From positions 1-53,647 of the forward strand of contig CAMDED010000038.1 in NCBI GenBank assembly GCA_945893365.1: a stretch of 53,647 bases of DNA, given 5' to 3'. The notes beneath the pieces are model-generated. The model ran no database searches. It had not been told where the DNA came from and saw only the letters and a list, made by a program, of their open reading frames with translations. Source of the stretch: Candidatus Sulfopaludibacter sp. SbA3 (GTDB lineage: Bacteria; Acidobacteriota; Terriglobia; Bryobacterales; Bryobacteraceae). Both the position numbers and the translations under genes were made by a program. Shown one piece after another: positions 1-7,759 of the stretch (its first letter is position 1; each line of letters begins with the position of its first letter).

Positions 1-256
1 GAAGGCAGGGTCGAAAAACCAACCTAACCCCATGAAAATACGAGAGCCCAAAAAAGCGAAGCTCGGGCCAAGCCTGCATTTGCCGCCTTTGGTTTTTCAT
101 GAAGTTTCGCGGGCCGTAGGCCCTCCCCAACAGGCGACGAAAGACGATCACCCGCCCCACCGGCGGCCAATTGCAACATTTGCTTCATTCCAAGTCCTTA
201 GGACGAAAGCAGTAGACGCTCTCAAGTTTATCTCTTATTCCACCGATCTGGAATAC

Positions 257-946
257 ATGAGTCCAGTACCGGGCGCCGCCGTGCTTTGTATTTTGGCCGA
301 GGTGATGTTCGCACAGCCGCAAGACCCGTACGCCGCGGCGCGCGCAGCCCAGGAAGCTTCCATCGAGCTGCAGAAGAAGTCCTTGGGGCTGCAGGTCGCG
401 AAAGCCCCCGAAAGCGGCGGCTTCTTCGCTACGCCCTTCCGCCCGTTGCCCGGGCTCCCCGTTAGCGATCCGCCGTTTCTACCCGGCTTCGCAGCCGAGG
501 TCCCCGACGACGCGCTCAGCTTTGACGACGCGCTCCGCTATACCCCAGGCTGCGATCGAATGGGGGAGGAAGAACTGGAAGAGACGGTCGCCGCCGCGGC
601 GAGGCGAGAGGGCCTGACGCCGGACCTGTTGAGGGCCGTGATCAGCAAGGAATCGTTAAACCGCCCCTGCGCGGTATCGAAGAAGGGGGCGCAGGGTCTG
701 ATGCAGCTGATGCCCGCCACGCAGCGGCAGTTCGGCGTGACCGATCCGTTCGATCCGAAACAGAACGTAGATGCGGGAGCGCGCCTGTTGAAGCGCCTTC
801 TGGAGCGCTATACTGGCGACTTGGCGCTCGCGCTGGGCGCGTATAATGCCGGACCTACCCGTGTCGATTTGCATGGCGCGGTTCCGCTTATTCCGGAGAC
901 GCTGAACTATGTCGCGGTAATCATGAAGAATCTCGGATCGAAGTAA
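257..946 (+). CDS. Lytic transglycosylase (SLT domain), exported
   Basis: Predicted murein lytic transglycosylase that cleaves the MurNAc-GlcNAc bond of peptidoglycan in the periplasm. The C-terminal half has the SLT-domain hallmarks in order: a catalytic glutamate in [19 protein letters not shown], a NVDAGARLL segment, [12 protein letters not shown] and PETLNYV. The ATG at 257 is chosen because it begins a signal-like hydrophobic segment ([17 protein letters not shown]). The reading frame is open further upstream to 32, but those 75 codons look non-coding. The middle part (roughly residues 25-100) is low-complexity and proline-rich. The next gene starts one base after the stop, so the two are probably co-transcribed. 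The 256 bases before the start show no other gene. The family call is firm; the cell-wall process served is unknown. Confidence 0.85.
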   Translation: MSPVPGAAVLCILAEVMFAQPQDPYAAARAAQEASIELQKKSLGLQVAKAPESGGFFATPFRPLPGLPVSDPPFLPGFAAEVPDDALSFDDALRYTPGCDRMGEEELEETVAAAARREGLTPDLLRAVISKESLNRPCAVSKKGAQGLMQLMPATQRQFGVTDPFDPKQNVDAGARLLKRLLERYTGDLALALGAYNAGPTRVDLHGAVPLIPETLNYVAVIMKNLGSK

Positions 947-947
947 C

Positions 948-2762
948 GTGAGTATCGCGACGGAAGGGGCGGGCCCCAACCCGCCGCCGGATCTTTCCAC
1001 GCTGTCAAGGATAGCGGAACGGGACCTGCAGAGGTCGACGCGTCCGGCCCTCTGGACCTACCCGGGATTTGTCGTAATCCTTTCTCTGGCTTCCAGTTAC
1101 CCTCGGGACCATCCTTTTGTTTTCTCGAGCCTTGCGGCGATTACGCTGCTCTTCACCGTCCTTCGGTCGCCGGTGGCGTTTTCGAGGAGACTCTCAAGCG
1201 ATGCGCGCCGGCGACTTCAGATCGCCTGCTCGATGACGGCCGGCGTCTCCTGGGGGATCTTCGGAGCATTGACGATTCATTTCTACGGGCTCGAAAGCGC
1301 AACCACCCTCCTGATTCTGACCTGCACCGCGGGCACGAGCGCCGCGGGAATTACCGCGCTTGCGCCAAGTCTGGGACTGCTGCGCGCGCACGCGGCCAGC
1401 ATGCTGGTTCCCTCGATCCTGGTGGCCGCGGCGGCCGGGGTGGCGGAGAGTTACGCGCTTGCCGGGTTGACCAGCCTATACCTGATCTTTCTGCTGATTC
1501 AGGGCGGCAACCTGCACCGGCAGTATTGGAGCGGCATTACGAGTAACGCTCTGCTCTCGATTCGAGCCGCCGAGCTCGAAGCCGCTTCGCGGGCCGCTCA
1601 GGCTGCCAGCAAAGTCAAGAGCGAATTTCTGGCCAACATCAGCCACGAGCTCCGCACACCGATGAACGGGATTATCGGCATGACGGTCATGACGCTCGAT
1701 ACTCCGCTTACGAGCGAACAGCGCGAGTATCTGAGCCTGGTCAAGCTGTCAGCCGATTCCCTGCTGCACCTGCTGAACGAACTGTTGGACCTTTCGAAGA
1801 TCGAAGCCGGGAAGATGACGATTGAGTCCGTTCCGTTCAGTCTTCGTGAAATCGTGAACCAGATCACGCGCACCATGAAGGTCGAAGCGGACCGAAGAGA
1901 GCTGACGCTCGAAGCCGCCATCGCGCCCGAGGTTCCGCATGCGCTGATCGGAGATCCGGGACGTTTGCGGCAAATCCTGGTCAACCTGATCGGGAACGCC
2001 TTAAAGTTCACGCCGAGCGGTTCGGTTTCTCTGAGTGTGAAGGTGGCCAATCCGGGCGAGGCGCGGACGAGGCTTCATTTTACGGTGACGGATACCGGTA
2101 TCGGCATCGAAAAGGACAAGCTGCGGATAATCTTCGAGGCCTTTTCGCAGGCCGACGGCTCGACGACACGGCAGTATGGCGGGAGCGGGCTGGGCCTCGC
2201 CATCTGCGCGGAGCTCGCACGTCTGGCCGCGGGCGAAATCTGGGCGGAGAGCGAGCCCGGTAAGGGCAGTTCCTTTCACTTCACCGCTCTTTTCGAGACT
2301 GCCGGGGAGGAGACGCAACCCGGTCCCGCCGCGGATAACAAGCCCAGGCGAGCCTCGCGAAGCCTGAAGATTCTGGTGGCGGAAGATAACCCCGTCAGCC
2401 AGAAGCTTGTCGCGCGACTCGTGGAGAAATACGGCCACAGGGTGACTGTTACGGACAACGGAAAGGACGCGTTGGCGGCGGTTGAGCGAGAGACCTTCGA
2501 CCTGGTTCTGATGGACGTTCAGATGCCCCTGATGAGCGGACTGGAAGCGACGCGCGCGATCCGGGAACGGGAAAGAGAACGCGGCGGACATCTTCGAATC
2601 CTGGCGCTGACCGCAAACGCCATGGCCGGAGACCGTGAGCTGAGCCTCGAAGCGGGAATGGACGGCTTCCTTATGAAACCACTTAGTCCCGCGGAGTTGT
2701 TCGACGCCATCGAGAGTGCCGGACCGGCGCAAGGCGGATCGGCTCTCGGCGCAACGGCCTGA
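948..2762 (+). CDS. Hybrid sensor histidine kinase/response regulator
   Basis: Membrane-bound hybrid kinase of 604 residues starting at GTG. Residues about 35-190 hold several hydrophobic segments, so sensing is probably within the membrane; no PAS, GAF or HAMP domain is evident. The dimerisation/phosphoacceptor box has His233 ([18 protein letters not shown]). The ATPase domain has the N-box ([11 protein letters not shown]), G1 ([11 protein letters not shown]) and G2 (GGSGLGLAI). A receiver domain follows from about 474 with the acidic pair ED in ILVAEDNP, phosphoacceptor Asp523 in LMDVQMP and Lys577 in FLMKP. No output domain follows, so signalling probably passes through an Hpt protein encoded elsewhere. 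It follows the transglycosylase gene with one base between. The stimulus cannot be read from the sequence. Confidence 0.9.
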   Translation: MSIATEGAGPNPPPDLSTLSRIAERDLQRSTRPALWTYPGFVVILSLASSYPRDHPFVFSSLAAITLLFTVLRSPVAFSRRLSSDARRRLQIACSMTAGVSWGIFGALTIHFYGLESATTLLILTCTAGTSAAGITALAPSLGLLRAHAASMLVPSILVAAAAGVAESYALAGLTSLYLIFLLIQGGNLHRQYWSGITSNALLSIRAAELEAASRAAQAASKVKSEFLANISHELRTPMNGIIGMTVMTLDTPLTSEQREYLSLVKLSADSLLHLLNELLDLSKIEAGKMTIESVPFSLREIVNQITRTMKVEADRRELTLEAAIAPEVPHALIGDPGRLRQILVNLIGNALKFTPSGSVSLSVKVANPGEARTRLHFTVTDTGIGIEKDKLRIIFEAFSQADGSTTRQYGGSGLGLAICAELARLAAGEIWAESEPGKGSSFHFTALFETAGEETQPGPAADNKPRRASRSLKILVAEDNPVSQKLVARLVEKYGHRVTVTDNGKDALAAVERETFDLVLMDVQMPLMSGLEATRAIRERERERGGHLRILALTANAMAGDRELSLEAGMDGFLMKPLSPAELFDAIESAGPAQGGSALGATA

Positions 2763-2790
2763 GGACCCGTCTGCGGATCTTCAAACCCGG

Positions 2791-3393
2791 CTATTTCGGA
2801 AAATCCGGGCGCGCCTTCACCTCCAGGATCTGCGCGGTGTGGCGGTCGCTGTGGGCCGATAGCATGATCAGCCACTGATATCCGTCGGCGATCTTAGCCA
2901 CCGGATGAGCCAGAAAATGATTGCGCAAATCGTCCTGTGTGGTTTGCACGTAGGCGATGTGAGCATCGCGCCGGGCGCGGAATTCCCTGGAGACGGCTTC
3001 GATCGTGGGCCATTGCCGCGTGGTGGGCTTGAGCGGCTCCGGGGCCTGGAACTTCGCGGAACGGTCGCGGATGGCGGTCATCATGAACTCGTCCTTGCCT
3101 TTTACGAGTTCCTTCTTTTCCGGCGCGGCGGGAGTCTGCATCAGTTTCACCGAGGCAACCTCAAAGATGAAGTTCTCGGAAAGCGTGATGTGCTCGGCGC
3201 ATTCCGCCACGGACCACACTTTTTCATCGGGCTTGAAATTCCACTGCTTTTCGGAAAGCCCCGCGATCGAATCGAGGAAGCGTTTACGGGTTGCGTGCAT
3301 GTCGCTCATCAGGCGGTCGCGCTCGCCCTGCGTCAAGGTTTCGGCGAAGCACGGAGCGAGGAAAGTAGCGAGCAATAGAAGCGAGTTTTTCAT
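2791..3393 (-). CDS. Exported DinB-family protein
   Basis: A 200-residue protein with an N-terminal signal peptide (MKNSLLLLATFLAPCFAE) followed by a DinB-like four-helix domain. The family signature includes a first metal-type histidine in SVAECAEHITLSE and a C-terminal SAHSDRHTAQILE segment. DinB-fold proteins bind a divalent metal and include thiol-dependent transferases; the substrate here cannot be predicted. The ATG at 3393 is preferred over the longer open frame because it starts the signal peptide directly. The gene is convergent with the sensor kinase, with under 30 bases between the stops. Exported DinB proteins are common in acidobacterial genomes (general knowledge). Confidence 0.75.
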   Translation of the reverse strand: MKNSLLLLATFLAPCFAETLTQGERDRLMSDMHATRKRFLDSIAGLSEKQWNFKPDEKVWSVAECAEHITLSENFIFEVASVKLMQTPAAPEKKELVKGKDEFMMTAIRDRSAKFQAPEPLKPTTRQWPTIEAVSREFRARRDAHIAYVQTTQDDLRNHFLAHPVAKIADGYQWLIMLSAHSDRHTAQILEVKARPDFPK

Positions 3394-3497
3394 GTTCAAG
3401 TATAGACACACTTTCGGGGCATGGCGAGTCTTAGAAATGAAGGCGCGAGAAGGGATGAACCTGGAGGAGATCCGGGCGCTTTTATTTCCTTGCTTGG

Positions 3498-4098
3498 TTG
3501 CGGAATCGCCGGATCTGGTGCAGATACGTCGGCGAGATCCACGATTGCGACAAGGAGATCGAGAAGTTGCCGGAGCCTTTGAGCCGAAGGTGGATCCGGA
3601 ACGGAAGCCTTTGCCGGAAGACCGCAAGCAGAAACAGCGCCAGCGGAAGAGGAAGAGCGGCCATCCGGGTTTCGACATGCGAACCGAGGCGTACAAACTA
3701 TTCGGGTGATCCGACCCGGATCCCGGGGCTGATGACGCTGGTGTTCATGCTGTTCAGCGAAGTGGGGCGGGACATGTCGAGATGGCCCACGGCGGCGCAC
3801 TTCGTGTCCCGGTTAGGATTGTGCCCGGACAACGACATCAGCGGAGGGAGGGTGCTGTGGAGAGGAGCACGCCGGACCAAGAACGACGGCGACGGCGCAC
3901 AAGATTGCCATCATCTTCCACACGATGGTGAAGAAGCAGGTGGAGTATGACGCCCCACTTTGGGCGGAGCGCGATGCGATGCGCGAGAAACGACTCGAAG
4001 CCGGACTTCACAGGCCGGCGGCCCTACGCGGCTACAAGCTCGCGCCAATCGAGGAAAAGCCAGCAGCCAAACTCACTGATAAAACGAGGTCAACGTAG
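3498..4098 (+). pseudogene. IS110-family transposase remnant, frameshifted
   Basis: Pieces of an IS110/IS116/IS902 transposase C-terminal region lie in all three forward frames. YVGEIHDCDKEIEKL is in one frame, and FEPKVDPERKPLPEDRK followed by HPGFDMRTEAYKLFG in a second. The first frame then returns with TRIPGLMTLVFMLFSEVG, DMSRWPTAAHFVSRLGLCP and NDISGGRVLW. The third frame has AIIFHTMVKKQVEYDAPLW, ending at the TAG at 4096-4098. At least three frameshifts are needed to join them, and the N-terminal DEDD catalytic part is missing, so the gene is dead. A newer IS1595-type transposon sits immediately downstream. Confidence 0.75.
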
Positions 4099-4146
4099 GG
4101 AGGTTCCTCAAAAGAGCATTGGGGCTTGCCCCCCCTCATCCGCCAC

Positions 4147-4154
4147 CTTGACAG
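4147..4154. repeat. Target-site duplication, left copy (CTTGACAG)
   Basis: Eight bases directly outside the left terminal inverted repeat, identical to 7693-7700. The ends were fixed by the symmetry of the inverted repeats together with the direct repeat. Confidence 0.85.
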
Positions 4155-4177
4155 GGTAATAATATACTTGACAGACA
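4155..4177 (+). repeat. Left terminal inverted repeat of the IS1595-type element
   Basis: Begins GGTAATAATATAC. It matches the reverse complement of 7670-7692 at 19 of 23 positions; mismatches fall at positions 3, 14, 17 and 19 of the repeat. Confidence 0.85.
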
Positions 4178-4196
4178 ACGCTCTTTATAGTAAAGT
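4168..4196 (+). promoter_or_regulatory. Candidate transposase promoter, partly inside the terminal repeat
   Basis: TTGACA (4168-4173) is a perfect -35 hexamer lying inside the left inverted repeat. It is followed after 17 bases by TAAAGT (4191-4196), which matches four of six -10 positions. The transposase ATG is at 4203, six bases after this hexamer, so the transcript could be nearly leaderless. Confidence 0.5.
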
Positions 4197-4202
4197 TGTT
4201 AT

Positions 4203-5183
4203 ATGAGCAAAGAGAAAGTCGATCCAGCAACCCTTCAAGAAGCGGTGCTTCACTTCGCCAATCCAGACAATTGCAAGGATTTCATGAGCGACTTGCGTTG
4301 GCCGGATGGCAAGGTTATATGCCCACGTTGTGGATCTGACGACGTTTCCTATTTGCCGAATGCACGCGTCTTCAAGTGCTACCAGAAGCACGAATGCCAG
4401 AAGTTCTCATTGAAGGTCGGAACCGTCTTCGAGGATTCTCCTATCGGTCTTGACAAATGGCTTCCGGTCGTTTGGATGCTGGTCAATTGCAGGAACGGAG
4501 TTTCGTCGTATGAGATCCACCGCGCCATCGGCGTAACCCAGAAGACCGCATGGTTCATGCTTCAGCGCGCGCGGCTTGCCATGCAGGACGAACACACCGG
4601 CGGGAAACTCGGAGGTGAAGTGGAAATAGACGAAACCTTTATCGGCGGGAAAGCGCGGAACATGCATAAGGACGTTCGTGCACGCAAGATCACCGGCACT
4701 GGCGGAAAAGACAAAGCCATGGTGATGGGAATGGTCGAGCGTGGCGGGAAGGTCCGCGCATTCGTGGTTGGCAATCGCCGCAAGAAGGAATTGCAGCAGC
4801 AAGTCCGCGAGCATGTTGAAGCTGGCTCCGCAATTTTTAGCGACGAACTGAAGTCTTACGACGGATTGAAAACCGACTACCAGCACGCCGTTATCAACCA
4901 CGCCGTTGAGTACGTGAACGGGAACGTTCACACCAACACAATGGAGAATTTCTGGTCCCTCCTGAAGCGCGGGCTGAACGGAACCTATATCAGCGTGGAA
5001 CCTTTCCACCTGTTCCGCTATATCGATGAACAGGCGTTCCGGTTCAACAATCGCAAGGATGCGGACGGAGAACTCATCAACGACTTCAACCGCTTCAAGA
5101 CCGCCCTCTCTCAGATCGTCGGAAAGCGCCTGACCTACAAGGCGCTGACCGGTAAGGAGGAGGGGACGGAAGTCCCTTTCTAA
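4203..5183 (+). CDS. IS1595-family (ISXO2-like) transposase
   Basis: Full-length DDE-type transposase of 326 residues that moves the surrounding element. The N-terminus is a zinc-ribbon-like domain with Cys40 and Cys43 (CPRCGSDD) and Cys59 and Cys65. A helix-turn-helix-like stretch follows near 98-125 (GVSSYEIHRAIGVTQKT). The catalytic core shows Asp143 in EVEIDETFIGG, Asp214 in IFSDELKSYDG and the third acidic position at Glu248 in HTNTMENFWSLLKRG. No frameshift or stop interrupts it, so the element may still be active. It starts 25 bases inside the left inverted repeat end and is transcribed into the element. The stop is followed by 39 bases before the convergent passenger operon. Confidence 0.93.
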   Translation: MSKEKVDPATLQEAVLHFANPDNCKDFMSDLRWPDGKVICPRCGSDDVSYLPNARVFKCYQKHECQKFSLKVGTVFEDSPIGLDKWLPVVWMLVNCRNGVSSYEIHRAIGVTQKTAWFMLQRARLAMQDEHTGGKLGGEVEIDETFIGGKARNMHKDVRARKITGTGGKDKAMVMGMVERGGKVRAFVVGNRRKKELQQQVREHVEAGSAIFSDELKSYDGLKTDYQHAVINHAVEYVNGNVHTNTMENFWSLLKRGLNGTYISVEPFHLFRYIDEQAFRFNNRKDADGELINDFNRFKTALSQIVGKRLTYKALTGKEEGTEVPF

Positions 5184-5222
5184 GCGGCAGGACCGGGGGA
5201 AGCGGAAAACAAAAGCCGGTGG

Positions 5223-5438
5223 CTAGACTTGGTGCCCCAAGAACGGCATTGGTGTCTCCCAAGCCCACCGAACGAAGCGGATAACGCAATACAGCGCAAT
5301 CGCCCCGAACAGAACCCAAGCAAACGCTGACCCAGGCGGCATACCCTCTTCTCCGCGCCGCGCCGGATCGTCCGCTACGTTAAAAGCGAAGAAGACGATA
5401 ACCACAAGTACGGCAATCGCGATAACGACTTCAATCAT
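5223..5438 (-). CDS. Small two-helix membrane protein (passenger gene)
   Basis: A 71-residue protein with two predicted membrane helices (about residues 2-19, IEVVIAIAVLVVIVFFAF, and about 37-55, GSAFAWVLFGAIALYCV), joined by a short charged loop (DDPARRGEEG). No family was recognised. Its start overlaps the stop of the preceding gene by four bases (ATGA), so it is translationally coupled and is the last gene of a three-gene operon carried by the transposon. A membrane anchor or effector role in that operon is possible but is only inference. Confidence 0.65.
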   Translation of the reverse strand: MIEVVIAIAVLVVIVFFAFNVADDPARRGEEGMPPGSAFAWVLFGAIALYCVIRFVRWAWETPMPFLGHQV

Positions 5439-5623
5439 GTAGAAGTGGAAGGCTTGACTTTTCGCTTCGGCCCCCGCTTGTTCGGATTGAGCGCTGCCGA
5501 CTTGCGTTCCTCTTCAACTCTCCGCTGGATTTCAGCGTGCGGTACCGCGATAACCGTTTTCATCGCGCCTTTGAAGCGTGTCCACGCTTCCGGTCCTTCG
5601 ATCATTTCAGGCTGTCGTTTCAT
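5435..5623 (-). CDS. Small basic protein of unknown function (passenger gene)
   Basis: A 62-residue hydrophilic protein with an N-terminal helical part (EAWTRFKGAMKTVIAVPHAE) and a very basic tail (NKRGPKRKVKPSTST). The helix resembles a small family of hypothetical proteins often seen on mobile DNA, but no function is known to me. It lies three bases after the stop of the HEPN gene and overlaps the small membrane-protein gene by four bases, so all three are one operon. Its size and position next to a HEPN protein would suit an antitoxin or RNA-binding partner; this is speculative. Confidence 0.65.
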   Translation of the reverse strand: MKRQPEMIEGPEAWTRFKGAMKTVIAVPHAEIQRRVEEERKSAALNPNKRGPKRKVKPSTST

Positions 5624-5626
5624 AAT

Positions 5627-6475
5627 CTAGTCGTGAAGCCCCAGTGCGTGGAGTTTCTGCATGAATTCACGGGTATTCAGCAGGATCATCAGAGCCTCGC
5701 CGTCATCATACTTCCCGCGCGCATGGACCGTATAATTTCTCCAACCATCCTTGAGGACTCCGAAGTGGGTTGCCGCTTGCGAATAGCTCTCCTGCAATTC
5801 CTTGCAGTTTGGCTTTGCTTTCCACGCAGGATCTGTATGCAGGTCGCGGATAGCCTTCTCGATCTGTTGGATAGCGGGTGCCCAATTAGTGTGAGCCAAA
5901 GACACGCCAAACACGCCTCCGAGCGCGCCGAGTCCGATCTCAAGCACGCGCATTAAATGGAACACGCAGGCGGTATTGTTATTAGTGGCGTAGCAGTTTC
6001 CGGCCTGATGAATGTCGTAGTGCGCTGAACCGAAAGCGCCATCCACTCCCGCACCGAAAAGCGGCTCGGGTGGGGTCGCCGTAGCGGGTGGACGGTAAAA
6101 TTCCACTTTATGCGGGAGTAGGCATACAAAAAACCTGCGCTTCAGTTCAGACAGCACAACTCGATATAACTCTGGCGCTCTGGCGCGAACATCCCCGAAA
6201 TTTGGAACGTAGGAAGAAAAGTGCTGAACGGCTTGGCCCACAATGTCCTCGGAGCAATTCATTTCAAGACGCGCGCAGGCGGTCTTAAGATCCCCCAATC
6301 TTCCAAGCAGTTCGCTGCGATTCTCTTCGCTTAGTTTCACTCCTGGCAAGTGGGTTGAAGGCAGTCCGAAGAACATGCTCTCAAACAGCCTTCCCAACTC
6401 GACGTATTCCGAAGCGTCTATGCGAAGCATATCGTAAAGGCAAACCAATTCGTATGGCGTACGGCAACGGCTCAA
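5627..6475 (-). CDS. HEPN-like protein (passenger gene)
   Basis: A 282-residue protein with a helical C-terminal domain. The segment GWRNYTVHARGKYDD has the R-x4-H arrangement of HEPN domains, many of which are RNases or toxins. Upstream of it lie NNTACVFHLMRVLEIGL and a paired helix (APAIQQIEKAIRDL), as in HEPN-type hypothetical proteins. The N-terminal 120 residues were not recognised. The start is TTG at 6475, supported by AAGGTGG just upstream. An alternative is the ATG at 6430, which has no Shine-Dalgarno sequence. It is the first gene of the minus-strand operon in the transposon, followed after three bases by the 62-residue gene. Toxin or defence function is inference; the HEPN call rests on the motif and helix pattern only. 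Confidence 0.65.
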   Translation of the reverse strand: MSRCRTPYELVCLYDMLRIDASEYVELGRLFESMFFGLPSTHLPGVKLSEENRSELLGRLGDLKTACARLEMNCSEDIVGQAVQHFSSYVPNFGDVRARAPELYRVVLSELKRRFFVCLLPHKVEFYRPPATATPPEPLFGAGVDGAFGSAHYDIHQAGNCYATNNNTACVFHLMRVLEIGLGALGGVFGVSLAHTNWAPAIQQIEKAIRDLHTDPAWKAKPNCKELQESYSQAATHFGVLKDGWRNYTVHARGKYDDGEALMILLNTREFMQKLHALGLHD

Positions 6476-6784
6476 GCTTCCACCTTCGCCGTAGCCATTC
6501 GTGATACACTACGGCTAAGCTAAGCGGAAAAGGCCTTGCGGTGCGCCAACACCACAATCCAACGCTAATGCGATTATCCAGTCTTCACGCACGCTGAAAC
6601 GTGCGCCGCTTTTCTATCTTTCCCCGATGTAATTCTAGCACGCGGGGGAAACTTGAAGATGGGTAGCGGCTCACTCTGGATTTCTGGAGACTTGCCATTA
6701 AGGGGCAAGTCTTTGCCGTTGCGCCATCCCCCAAACAGGCCTACATGGACACCGATCAAGAGCGTGCGATATCCTTTCCAAAAC
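6476..6784. other. Divergent intergenic region inside the transposon, with a hairpin
   Basis: About 310 bases between the divergent HEPN operon and the Ntn-hydrolase-like gene. No convincing gene was seen. A perfect 8-bp inverted repeat, GACTTGCC and GGCAAGTC, with a 7-base loop lies at 6689-6711. It could be an operator or an RNA hairpin in the leader of the rightward gene. Promoters for both directions are expected here, but none stands out. Confidence 0.5.
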
Positions 6785-7635
6785 ATGACAATAGGAATCG
6801 GCGTTTTGTGCTCTACCCAGCCAAGGCCCCATAAGCCGCGCCCGGATGCGTTTGTGTTGATCTCTGACACGATGGGGTCTACCGAAACTGATTCCAATAA
6901 CGATACCTACAAAATGTATGTTTGCCCAACGTTCTGCGCGGTCTCCGCTGGCCGTACCCACATAGCCTCAGAATATTGGGGGTTGATGGAGGATGCGCTT
7001 AGCGCCATCCCGGAACCGCGCAGCCATGGGAACATATGGCGAACATTAAACGAAGTGCGGCGGCGTCACCGGCAGGAACATTTTCTCCACGGAGTAGTGG
7101 CCACGAAGTACATGGTTACCGGTAACCATGTTGACGAACGAGACCGCGAGAATATGATGAAAGATTTCAGCGATTACGACGTGGGAGTAGAAGCGTTATT
7201 GGGCACGTTTGACAGTAGCGGGCAAGCGCTTCTATATTTTCTGGGGCGATGGGCAGGCGGCGTTGACGGGCTGGTTCATCACATCCCGTTTCCGGGACAC
7301 ATGGCCATAGGGGTAGGCTCTTAACAAACGCAGAAATGTGGCTGAATTACAGAAGACAATCAAGCAGTTTGGCGGTTGGGCAATCGGCCTTGCACGCATA
7401 TGAAGCTAGCCGCATGGCCGCTAGCGCTCCAGCCGTCAATGATGTGGTGGAAGTCGCAATAGCCACAAAGAACGAAATGTTTCATCTCCGGGATGAAGTG
7501 CCGAAAATCCAGGAGTGTCCGATCTCTATTCCGTGGCTGAAGGCTAACGCAAGACGATTCGGCCCAAAACCTACAAGGCCTTTGGGTTTCGATAGCCCCA
7601 AAAGGCCAAAGCAAATCAAGACAACGATGGATTGA
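6785..7635 (+). pseudogene. Ntn-hydrolase (proteasome-beta-like) gene, frameshifted passenger
   Basis: The frame from ATG 6785 starts MTIGIGVLCST, so Met removal would expose a Thr, as in Ntn hydrolases such as proteasome beta subunits. It continues through DAFVLISDTMGS, MYVCPTFCAVSAG, HGVVATKYMVTGNHVDE and GTFDSSGQALLYFLGRW to FPGHMAIGVGS, then meets a TAA at 7322-7324. The protein resumes one frame back as NAEMWLNYRRQSSS, SALHAYEASRMAAS and FGPKPTRPLGFD, ending at 7635. A single -1 shift at about 7320 joins the halves into a protein of about 283 residues. This could be a recent mutation, a sequencing error or, less likely, programmed frameshifting. The family call is by resemblance and substrates are unknown. 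It is the only plus-strand passenger gene. Confidence 0.6.
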
Positions 7636-7669
7636 CCGGCATGTCACGCCAGTTGAGCGTAACACATTA

Positions 7670-7692
7670 TGTCAGCCATGTATATTATTGCC
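7670..7692 (-). repeat. Right terminal inverted repeat of the IS1595-type element
   Basis: Read on the minus strand from 7692 it begins GGCAATAATATAC, pairing with the left end at 4155-4177. The element ends at 7692. Confidence 0.85.
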
Positions 7693-7700
7693 CTTGACAG
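7693..7700. repeat. Target-site duplication, right copy (CTTGACAG)
   Basis: Identical to the eight bases before the left end (4147-4154). Removing the element and one copy restores a continuous CCTTGACAGG site. Confidence 0.85.
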
Positions 7701-7759
7701 GATGCTGAAACGGAGGAGCCACTTTCTTTTGGGCAAAGAAAAGGCGAAACTAGAGAGCT

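Larger units (their letters stand above)
4155..7692. mobile_element. IS1595-family transposon with passenger genes
   Basis: A 3538-bp element. Its ends are inverted repeats (4155-4177 and 7670-7692, 19 of 23 bases matching, with AATAATATAC shared exactly). It is flanked by the perfect 8-bp direct repeat CTTGACAG at 4147-4154 and 7693-7700. Eight-base duplications are typical of the IS1595 family (known), and the transposase inside belongs to that family. Besides the transposase it holds a three-gene operon on the minus strand and a frameshifted gene on the plus strand. The intact duplication suggests a fairly recent insertion. By eye the interior is less GC-rich than the flanking genes. The right end lies about 70 bp upstream of the helicase gene. 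Confidence 0.88.

Noticed and set aside
36-48. A 13-base match (AAATACGAGAGCC) between the start and end of the window (53615-53627)
   Set aside because: A match of this length is expected by chance in over 50 kb and has no supporting structure around it.
4167-4174. A third copy of CTTGACAG inside the left terminal repeat
   Set aside because: It lies 20 bases inside the element with no counterpart in the right repeat, so it is not a target duplication; it overlaps the probable -35 hexamer.
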